A DNA stretch of 22,530 bases from a virus. The position numbers and the translations under genes are program-made. Below the pieces are notes generated by a model that was not told where the DNA came from, did no database searches, and saw nothing but the letters and a program-made list of their open reading frames with translations. Shown here one piece after another: positions 16,367 through 22,530 of the stretch. Position 1 is the stretch's first letter, and each line of letters begins with the position of its first letter. The stretch lies in IMG/VR virus record IMGVR_UViG_3300026182_000010, positions 1 through 22,530 of that record. One strand, 5' to 3'.

Positions 16367-16701
16367 TATACTACTCCTGGTGTTACCTCAATTATCCCTT
16401 CAATAACACGTGTCTTGATACTTTGTGGAGAAGATAATACAATATCATATACATATCTTCTTGGGTTTAATGCAGCAGTTGTAGCATTGTCCAAAGAAAT
16501 CTTCAAAATTCCATTGTAACGATCATCAAAACTCACAACAAAATCTGTTGAAGTACTTGAATAATAACTACGTCGCATCTTAGCTTCTGCTGTATATCCA
16601 GTCAGATTAAGTGGTGTTGAGTTGTCTTCATTCTGAATATTAAAGGTGGCATCAAAGTCCGTTCCTTTTTCCAATATTAGATTTAAGGGGATTGCTGCCA
16701 T
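16366..16701 (-). CDS. BppU-N-like baseplate / fibre attachment protein, 111 aa
   Basis: The pattern IPLNLILEKGTDFDATFNI, then STPLNLTGYTAEAKMRRSYY, NGILKISLDNATTAALNPRR, YVYDIVLSS, and VIEGIIEVTPGVV matches the N-terminal domain of phage baseplate upper proteins (BppU type). That domain is an Ig-like fold that anchors receptor-binding parts to the baseplate. In T4-like cyanophages the domain is often a separate small protein, as here. The length of 111 residues fits one domain. The gene starts 12 bases after the coiled-coil gene, lacks a clear Shine-Dalgarno, and its stop overlaps the next start. It probably works together with the 241-aa fibre encoded directly downstream. Confidence 0.82.
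   Translation of the reverse strand: MAAIPLNLILEKGTDFDATFNIQNEDNSTPLNLTGYTAEAKMRRSYYSSTSTDFVVSFDDRYNGILKISLDNATTAALNPRRYVYDIVLSSPQSIKTRVIEGIIEVTPGVV
16374..16378 (-). promoter_or_regulatory. Ribosome binding site of the 241-aa fibre gene
   Basis: AGGAG on the minus strand lies seven bases before the ATG at 16366 and inside the last codons of the BppU-N-like gene. It supports the TAATG coupled start. Confidence 0.75.
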
Positions 16702-16713
16702 GAGGATAGAAAA

Positions 16714-16914
16714 TTATACTTCAGGTTTAATTTCAGATTCTGGTTTTTGTTCTTCTTGATCAGGAGGAGTTAACAATTCTAGAGTTTCTAACCCACCAAC
16801 TAATTTAAGTTTATATTCCTTAAGTTTGTCTAGTTGTTCAACAGCAGCAGAAATTTTAATATCTGCATCTTTAAGTTGCTTTTCAAACTCAAGTTTTAAA
16901 GAAGAAGGTTCCAT
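16714..16914 (-). CDS. Small acidic coiled-coil-like protein, 66 aa
   Basis: The 66-residue product begins MEPSSLKLEFEKQLKDADIK and has leucines and other hydrophobics spaced in a heptad-like pattern through about residue 48 (AAVEQLDKLKEYKLKLVGGL). A Pro/Glu-rich acidic tail follows (PPDQEEQKPESEIKPEV). It has no Cys, Trp or membrane segment. Small proteins of this kind occur beside fibre genes in T4-like cyanophages, but I know no assigned function. A CTAAATA late-promoter-like heptamer lies 28 bases upstream of the ATG. There is no clear Shine-Dalgarno. Its place directly before two coupled fibre/baseplate genes suggests an assembly or chaperone-like role, which is inference only. Confidence 0.75.
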   Translation of the reverse strand: MEPSSLKLEFEKQLKDADIKISAAVEQLDKLKEYKLKLVGGLETLELLTPPDQEEQKPESEIKPEV

Positions 16915-16942
16915 AATAATCAGATTTAAATAATGACTATAT

Positions 16943-16949
16943 TATTTAG
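16943..16949 (-). promoter_or_regulatory. Possible late promoter variant (CTAAATA)
   Basis: CTAAATA on the minus strand lies in the 42-base gap before the 66-aa gene. It departs from NATAAATA, so this is a weaker call than the four exact intergenic matches. It would serve the 66-aa, 111-aa and 241-aa genes. Confidence 0.4.
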
Positions 16950-16956
16950 GCATCTA

Positions 16957-19900
16957 TTACCAGTTATTCATATATGGACCTATCATATAATCTGCTGGTT
17001 TGTTTGAAGATGGAATACCATATACCTTTACACCATTTGCATTAGCAGGATTTCCATGCTGATGCCTTTGATAAGTTTCTGGAGCAAAATATAGATTTCC
17101 ATCTGGACCCAAAACACAACTCCCACCCATTTTTATATTAGAAGATTGATTATCAATCATGATTTCTCCATTTACCCCAGTATACCAAGCATCAGGAGAT
17201 CCAAATGCACCACCGTTGTAATTGTAGGAATTACCCGTATCATCGTTATATTTAATTCCTGCCAACACAGGTTGAGCACCATTAATTTGCTTTATCACAA
17301 TACTAGTAACAACTCCGTGAGTCATCGCTGATTCTGTCCATGTATCAGCTGCACACGTAACATAACCAGAATTAACACCAGTAGGTGTAGAAATAGTCTT
17401 AATAGATGAAGAAACTGATGGACTATAGAATGCAAGACCACCTGTGCAAACCAAAGGAGGATCAAAATCTATTTTAACTTCATCACCATCTGTGGTAGTA
17501 TTACCTTGAATGAAAGTAGAGATGCTTCCATCAAACAAATTCTTTAATTCGTTATAATTTATATTGAGATCTTTATAACTACCTGTTGTATCAATAGAAA
17601 CCATACTAGTATAATTTACTGGAGACACATAATCTTCAAGATGTATGATTTGATAAATGCCTTTCTCAGGATCAATCTCCAAAAGACTACTAGCACATTC
17701 GCCCGGCTTATCTCGGTAACTGTCCCAATAACCTATCTTCATATAGCTATCATATTTTGATGCATATATCTTACCATTTGCTGCTAATGTACCACCATTC
17801 CATCTTGCTGGTCTACTAAGCAGCGTATAATTACCATTGGCATCTGGTTCGGTATGACATGAGTTCCATAGAGTGGTATAGTAAGCAACACCATCATCAT
17901 CATCATAATCGGTGTTAAAAGTTCCAGTATTCCATGCTTGATCTGCAGTCGTATCTAATAAAATTCTAGTTGATTTTGTGTAAACAGCACCAGCGCCACC
18001 ACCACCGTAAAAGTTGTTAGCATAATTGGCAGTATGCTGTTTCATTCTATCTAAAGTTTTTGTAATAGGATCAAATTCACAAATCCATGGATAACCACCA
18101 GGAATTAAAATTAATTTTCCACTAGGAGCCAAAACCATCCCATTAAAATATCCTTGCGTATTATAAGTGGAATCTGGAAGTATACCTGATTGATCTGCCG
18201 TAGACATTTCTCCACAGAGAGATGAAGCAGTGAAACCAACCCCAGTAATGTCATGACTAGTACCATTACTACGAGGGGTATCACTAGATGAAGTTGCACG
18301 TAGTTGAGTAAGATTGCTCAGGTGAGGCATATTACAACTAGTATTATTAGTAGGATCTAAAGCAAAATAGTTCCAATCAACTGTGTCAGTAAAAGGATCA
18401 AACTTAGCAATATACTTATGATACCTACCAAGAAGATAATACATCCCATCTGGTCCAAGAGTTGCAGACTGAAACTTCTCTGTCCCTCCACCAAGCTCTT
18501 TTCTATATCCTTCATTGGTGTAATGACTACTATTATACGAAGCATCCTCAACCAAGTATACTTTGTTATTATCTTTCCTAAGTACTCCTAAATTTAATGA
18601 ACCATTATATGAAGATGCAACAGTAAGGGTATATGGTGTTCCAGTGGTACTTACATTTGTTATTACATAAGCTGCATTATTTTTACCTGTTGACCAATCA
18701 TTTGCTGCAGGCCAGTGTTCATCATCTGCGTCAGTTGTAGTGATATTTGATTTATCATGAGGAATCATTATCGCTCTTTTTTGAGCACCAGTTAATCCTC
18801 TCTCCCATGCATTAATGGTAGGACTTATAAACCCAACTGTATCACCAACAGCAAAACCATGATCACTATAGGTAGTAATAACTAAATCCGTACCATCGCC
18901 ATTTATTATGTTTATATGATAACTTTCATTAAAAGCACCAATATTTCCAGTTCTTCTTTTTCCTATAGGTATAGTAGAACCATCAGTAGGATCTATATCA
19001 CTCCAATAAGGAGTTACCATACTAACCTCGCGAGTCTTTGGATCATATTTTTTAATACAATCAGTATTTCTTGGGAAAAAATACACACAATCATTATTAG
19101 GAGCTGTCACCATCGCACACCAAATACTATCATTTACATCATTAGAAGGTTGTGGCCCTGAATACCATGGAACATCTCTACCTTTAACTGCTTGACCAGA
19201 TCCTTGGTTTTCACTACCCTTCCACAATTCTTGCCCAGCTGGTAATTTGACATTATCTTCTAACGCTGGTACATCAGATTCGTCAACAGCAACAACAGTG
19301 ATATATGCATTATTATCCCCACCAAGAATTCTAAGTCTATCGCCTACTTTATAACCTCCACAACCAGCATAAGTCCCCACGTGATTCATCCTAACACCAA
19401 TATCAGGATGATTCGCATTGCTCACTGAATCAATCGTTCCTTCAAGACCACTATACACAAGTGAATAACTGGGATTTATGTATACACCACCATTACCATC
19501 AACTCTCAAAAGTTCTACAGTAAATCCAATTCCACCGTCAGTTATAACATTATTGTTAGCATCAACATGTTCAGTCTGGTAATGTTGATTACTATCTGTA
19601 TACGTTGAAGAGTCAGTATTAATAACATAGTTAGTACCAACATCAGCAACTGCTAAACTAAAACGTTGTACATAACCTCTATCACCGATCTGACGATGCT
19701 GGTGAGATTTATTGAATGTATCAATCCACTCTAACGTATTGCCGTCCTGGCAAAGATATATATTGCCATTAGGATGGGATGCACATAAACCTCCTGTAGC
19801 CCCTTCCTTCCCAAGCAAATACGCAGTTTGTGACTGTGGGTCAACCATTATATTAGATTCTGGAGTATCACCATAACCCATAAAATATATATTTCCATCT

Positions 19901-20178
19901 TGACCAACAGTACCAGATCCCCAACCCCTATTATAAAGGGTACTGTACTGCAATCTTGTCCTGTCGTAATATCTCCAAACACCAGCATTTAAATCGGCAG
20001 TTTTGTGTATCCCAATTTCACTCCAGGTTCCTGGCATAACTTTACCACCATCAATAGCAAATTTGCCATTAATTTGATCGGTAGTTAAAACGTGACGTAA
20101 ATCTGCAAGTTGATATTGATATGCATGCTCATTTACTTTTGCCGGTGTTCCAAAACCTCTATGTATAATACTAGCCAT
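16957..20178 (-). CDS. Putative beta-propeller adhesin with discoidin-like segment, 1073 aa
   Basis: About seven copies of a blade-like motif (PxGxxYxxxxxxxxxxxxDP) are spread through the protein. They lie near residues 92 (GQDGNIYFMGYGD), 132 (HPNGNIYLCQDGN), 357 (APNNDCVYFF), 573 (GPDGMYYLLGRY), 678 (APSGKLILIPGGY), 794 (AANGKIYASKY) and 1021 (GPDGNLYFAPETY). Four are followed by a Phe/Tyr-DP-x-T or similar strand. This resembles NHL/SMP-30-like propellers with long inserted loops. Between the last two blades, about 868-1000, a segment with LFDGSISTFIQGN and EVKIDFDPP looks like a discoidin (F5/8 type C)-like carbohydrate-binding insertion. No enzyme active site is evident. The gene follows a CATAAATA late promoter octamer that overlaps the preceding stop. 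It ends 42 bases before the coiled-coil gene. A receptor or glycan-binding virion protein is the best inference. Confidence 0.85.
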   Translation of the reverse strand: MASIIHRGFGTPAKVNEHAYQYQLADLRHVLTTDQINGKFAIDGGKVMPGTWSEIGIHKTADLNAGVWRYYDRTRLQYSTLYNRGWGSGTVGQDGNIYFMGYGDTPESNIMVDPQSQTAYLLGKEGATGGLCASHPNGNIYLCQDGNTLEWIDTFNKSHQHRQIGDRGYVQRFSLAVADVGTNYVINTDSSTYTDSNQHYQTEHVDANNNVITDGGIGFTVELLRVDGNGGVYINPSYSLVYSGLEGTIDSVSNANHPDIGVRMNHVGTYAGCGGYKVGDRLRILGGDNNAYITVVAVDESDVPALEDNVKLPAGQELWKGSENQGSGQAVKGRDVPWYSGPQPSNDVNDSIWCAMVTAPNNDCVYFFPRNTDCIKKYDPKTREVSMVTPYWSDIDPTDGSTIPIGKRRTGNIGAFNESYHINIINGDGTDLVITTYSDHGFAVGDTVGFISPTINAWERGLTGAQKRAIMIPHDKSNITTTDADDEHWPAANDWSTGKNNAAYVITNVSTTGTPYTLTVASSYNGSLNLGVLRKDNNKVYLVEDASYNSSHYTNEGYRKELGGGTEKFQSATLGPDGMYYLLGRYHKYIAKFDPFTDTVDWNYFALDPTNNTSCNMPHLSNLTQLRATSSSDTPRSNGTSHDITGVGFTASSLCGEMSTADQSGILPDSTYNTQGYFNGMVLAPSGKLILIPGGYPWICEFDPITKTLDRMKQHTANYANNFYGGGGAGAVYTKSTRILLDTTADQAWNTGTFNTDYDDDDGVAYYTTLWNSCHTEPDANGNYTLLSRPARWNGGTLAANGKIYASKYDSYMKIGYWDSYRDKPGECASSLLEIDPEKGIYQIIHLEDYVSPVNYTSMVSIDTTGSYKDLNINYNELKNLFDGSISTFIQGNTTTDGDEVKIDFDPPLVCTGGLAFYSPSVSSSIKTISTPTGVNSGYVTCAADTWTESAMTHGVVTSIVIKQINGAQPVLAGIKYNDDTGNSYNYNGGAFGSPDAWYTGVNGEIMIDNQSSNIKMGGSCVLGPDGNLYFAPETYQRHQHGNPANANGVKVYGIPSSNKPADYMIGPYMNNW

Positions 20179-20200
20179 GTTATTTAAATTACCTTAAGTA

Positions 20201-20208
20201 TATTTATG
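20201..20208 (-). promoter_or_regulatory. Putative T4-type late promoter (CATAAATA)
   Basis: CATAAATA on the minus strand overlaps the TAA stop of the 645-aa gene and lies 22 bases before the ATG of the 1073-aa gene. It matches the NATAAATA late consensus. Confidence 0.65.
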
Positions 20209-22141
20209 ATATGAGTCTCCATCCATATAGGTCACCACAATAGACTAATTTTACAGAACCACCATTTCTAGTAATGGCAATTGGAGTTCCATGAGATCCA
20301 CCATGACCACCTTTACCAGTACCATCACCATCAGGATTATTATATGTAGATTTCATTGTAGGTACACCATGTGACGAATAACTTGATGGACTTCTTTCTG
20401 TTCCTTGTATACCTTCTTCATCATTAGGAAAAATTAAAATTGGGTTTTGAGCAGCATTACCAGAACTGCCATTGTAGTGCCAATCAACATTTCCAAGATA
20501 TTCTCCAATACCAACATCTAAGATAGTTATAATATCACCCTCAGTACACGTAGACCCCAAAGGAAGTACCACATATCTTGGATTAATCGTATTAACAGCA
20601 ACAACAGAATTTACATCTTTAGAAGTTAAATATAAACCCCAACCAGAAGGAGTTAATGCATCTCCACCATCATGAAGAACAAATCCATTTTTTCCAGTAA
20701 AACCTCTTCCAGAACCAAAGGCAGCATCATGTTGAACTATAGTTGCTTTATGTCCACCAGCAGTGTAATGATCCTGATCCCAGTCTGCCCCAACAAAATA
20801 AACATAATATAAATGTAACCTATCTCCCACATTATCAACTGTAAAATAAAGATTATCACACCAAAATCTATCTTCCTCATGTCCAAATATAGAAGCACCA
20901 GATCTGGACACGTGTATATTCGCACTTATGATCATTTCTTTGACTGTGCCATCTGCATTCGTACCTGCAACTGGTAAATGATCTCCACCAGGTGGGGAAT
21001 AATTCACATGAGTACCATCATTAAAACCAAATTTACCATTTCCATCATACCCAATAACAATCTTTTTTAATGTATTATCGTTCCACATCGCTAAATTTGA
21101 GCTATGTGGATTACCAGTACCAGCTTCCCTTTTACCAATAGGATTTGTAAATGTTATCTTAGACCAACCACCAGCTGGTAAGTTATAACCAAGATCTGCA
21201 TATGTATCAATATCTCCGTCAAATGCATATGAAATTGGATGATCGGGATTTCCTGTTCCACCCTGAGAATCACTATAGGTTGGAAAATCTTGTGGATAAG
21301 TACCAACATCAGTTAATCCATAACCAGCATGTCCAGATCCTGATGAGTAGATATTAGTAAAAACAGCACCAGTTTTTGGTCCCATCTCCCTCGTAATCCT
21401 ACCAGATTCAAAAGTGCTACTAACATTACTTGTAGAAGCAGCAGCAGCAGCAGTCCATTCAAGACCATCAGCAGCAGTATTAACTTTTAAGTATTGACCT
21501 GGATTACCGAAAGAATTTGGAGTATCTGATAATCCGGTAAATGTAGTAACTCCACCACCACCAGAATCATCAGCAGCAGGCACCCAAGAAGTACCATTAT
21601 ATTTTAAAATATTTCCATTAGCTGGCGCATTAGTAGTGAGATCAACCTCAGTAAAACCACCAAGAGTTGTTACATATCCTTGTGTACTGTGATCACCCCA
21701 TCCATGTGCAGTATTCCAATTTGTTATGTTGATATTAGTAATAGCAGCAGCAGGCGATGCCGCATAGATAGGATCAGTCTCGGTAAATGATGTTAAATAT
21801 CCAGCAGCACCATGATCACCCCAACCATATACAGAATCCCAGTTAGCAATATCTGTTACATCTATTCCAAAAGAAGCAGATGCGGTAAATACTGGATCAA
21901 TCTCTGAACCTGCTGCAGTCAAATATCCAGCTTGACTATGATCACCCCAACCATAAGCAGTATCCCAGTTGCCTATCAGGGTATTAGTTACATTGGAAGC
22001 CGGTGATGACGAATAAATAGGATCCGTTTCCCCATTTGAAGAAATTCCAGATCGCCAACTAACACCATCCCAAGTCCAGGTTATATTATTTGAAGTATAT
22101 GTATCATTAACACTGGGGGAATTTGGAAAATTTAACGCCAT
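20204..22141 (-). CDS. Tail-fibre-like protein with GWGDH repeats, 645 aa
   Basis: The start MALNFPNSPSVNDTYTSN, followed by ITWTWDGVSWR, is an N-terminal module that I recognise from marine phage fibre proteins. Three repeats of about 41 residues follow, with NWDTAYGWGDHSQAGYLT-like cores near residues 64, 105 and 147. Next comes FTGLSDTPNSFGNPGQYLKV near 200, a frequent linker. The middle part has YAFDGDIDTYADLGYN and WSKITFTNP, resembling a discoidin-like binding segment. The C-terminus combines GDIITILDVG with NGGSVKLVYCGDLYGWRLIS, a module shared with the Mtd-N-like protein but split here by about 60 residues. The modular build fits a fibre that binds cell-surface glycans. The ATG agrees with the conserved N-terminus although the ribosome site is weak. 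Confidence 0.88.
   Translation of the reverse strand: MALNFPNSPSVNDTYTSNNITWTWDGVSWRSGISSNGETDPIYSSSPASNVTNTLIGNWDTAYGWGDHSQAGYLTAAGSEIDPVFTASASFGIDVTDIANWDSVYGWGDHGAAGYLTSFTETDPIYAASPAAAITNINITNWNTAHGWGDHSTQGYVTTLGGFTEVDLTTNAPANGNILKYNGTSWVPAADDSGGGGVTTFTGLSDTPNSFGNPGQYLKVNTAADGLEWTAAAAASTSNVSSTFESGRITREMGPKTGAVFTNIYSSGSGHAGYGLTDVGTYPQDFPTYSDSQGGTGNPDHPISYAFDGDIDTYADLGYNLPAGGWSKITFTNPIGKREAGTGNPHSSNLAMWNDNTLKKIVIGYDGNGKFGFNDGTHVNYSPPGGDHLPVAGTNADGTVKEMIISANIHVSRSGASIFGHEEDRFWCDNLYFTVDNVGDRLHLYYVYFVGADWDQDHYTAGGHKATIVQHDAAFGSGRGFTGKNGFVLHDGGDALTPSGWGLYLTSKDVNSVVAVNTINPRYVVLPLGSTCTEGDIITILDVGIGEYLGNVDWHYNGSSGNAAQNPILIFPNDEEGIQGTERSPSSYSSHGVPTMKSTYNNPDGDGTGKGGHGGSHGTPIAITRNGGSVKLVYCGDLYGWRLIS
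21634..22009 (-). repeat. Three GWGDH protein repeats of about 41 residues
   Basis: In the 645-aa fibre, the codons for GWGDH recur at about residues 64, 105 and 147. Each is preceded by NWD or NWN and followed by GYLT or GYVT and an ETDP-like acidic turn. The DNA copies share the plus-strand string GATCACCCCA. Confidence 0.9.
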
Positions 22142-22166
22142 TTCTAGACTACTATCTGCTTATTTT

Positions 22167-22173
22167 TATTTAG
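22167..22173 (-). promoter_or_regulatory. Possible late promoter variant (CTAAATA)
   Basis: CTAAATA on the minus strand, followed by AAAATA, lies in the 32-base gap before the 645-aa gene, 25 bases from its ATG. It is a near match to the late consensus only. Confidence 0.4.
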
Positions 22174-22530
22174 TTACTTGTTATAATAACCACGCGGGAA
22201 TAACAATTTCCTATGAGGTCTCCTACCTCTCAAGAATCCTCCCTCCGCAGAATGATCTCCGGTTGCTCCAGCATCAATGTCTTGAATACTAAAATTGCGA
22301 GGATTACCTGCAGTGCTTGAAGCTCTACTAGTACCGGAATATGTGGGGTTTATAAAACTTGTGTTAGTATTACCAATCAATTGATTAATATCAAATCCCG
22401 ATACTACTCCACCAGTTAACTGAGGTAAGTTTACGAGAACAGAATCATTAACCTCAATAGCAAAAACTACAATATAACTGTTATCTGCGATAGTACTTCC
22501 ATCTGCTCCAGTTTTATCCCATCGTATTGT
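22174..22530 (-). CDS. Partial virion protein, C-terminal 118 residues
   Basis: An open frame runs from the window edge to TAA at 22174 with no stop, so the start lies outside. The visible part reads TIRWDKTGADGSTIADNSYI, then VVFAIEVNDSVLVNLPQL, and ends GGFLRGRRPHRKLLFPRGYYNK. The closing GRRPxxxxLFPRGxYNK resembles the C-terminal tail of cyanophage structural proteins as I recall them. A TTG at 22378-22380 could be read as a start, but the frame continues open through it for another 50 codons with ordinary protein-like sequence. The gene sits 32 bases before the 645-aa fibre gene. The function is unknown beyond a probable virion or fibre-associated role. Confidence 0.75.
   Translation of the reverse strand, partial: TIRWDKTGADGSTIADNSYIVVFAIEVNDSVLVNLPQLTGGVVSGFDINQLIGNTNTSFINPTYSGTSRASSTAGNPRNFSIQDIDAGATGDHSAEGGFLRGRRPHRKLLFPRGYYNK

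Noticed and set aside
22174-22380. Separate 68-aa gene starting at a TTG (22378-22380)
   Set aside because: The frame stays open to the window edge with protein-like sequence, so this is better read as the end of a larger gene.
1-22530. tRNA genes, insertion sequences or attachment sites
   Set aside because: Coding is almost continuous and the spacers are at most 83 bases. No tRNA-like, inverted-repeat transposon or integrase features were seen.

Overview
The window reads as part of the late structural (tail fibre / adhesin) region of a large marine T4-like myovirus, most likely a cyanophage. The evidence is a dense single-strand gene block, low-GC DNA, T4-type late promoter octamers (NATAAATA) just upstream of several starts, and many protein modules that I recognise from virion proteins of T4-like cyanophages. 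A pelagiphage or other marine host is not excluded: the window holds no host-linked metabolic gene. Every supported gene lies on the minus strand, so transcription runs from high to low coordinates. The longest gap between genes is 83 bases.

Layout in transcription order. (1) 22530-22174: C-terminal part of a virion protein whose start lies outside the window. (2) 22141-20204: 645-aa fibre-like protein with three GWGDH repeats, a discoidin-like segment and a split C-terminal beta module. (3) 20178-16957: 1073-aa protein with about seven propeller-like blade motifs and a second discoidin-like segment. (4) 16914-15641: three small genes, namely a coiled-coil-like protein, a BppU-N-like protein, and a fibre protein ending in a beta-sandwich-like module; the last two are coupled through TAATG. 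(5) 15588-14176: 470-aa virion protein with inserted Ig-like or beta modules. (6) 14139-14107: a strong intrinsic-terminator-like hairpin. (7) 14092-7520: a 2190-aa giant repeat protein. (8) 7481-6658: an Mtd-N-like protein coupled through ATGA to a conserved 122-aa virion protein. (9) 6645-1954: 1563-aa fibre with carbohydrate-binding-like repeats and a beta-helix. (10) 1904-17: a 107-aa virion protein and a 509-aa Tyr/Ser/Gly-rich putative adhesin.

These genes probably supply parts of the baseplate-proximal collar and a set of fibres for host recognition. Several domains recur between neighbouring genes: the SGTY/VDSAT module, the GDxVxIxD...LVYxGxxGWR module, and the FDGDxxTY discoidin-like segment. 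This suggests that the locus evolves by shuffling and duplicating modules.

The most unusual object is the giant gene. Its first two thirds is built on a period of about 258 residues marked six times by a DYG-like motif. Its last third is built on a period of 81-82 residues. Some copies are nearly identical in DNA. A terminator-like hairpin sits in its leader, with only 14 bases between the U tract and the start codon. All functional statements rest on pattern recognition; no database search was run.
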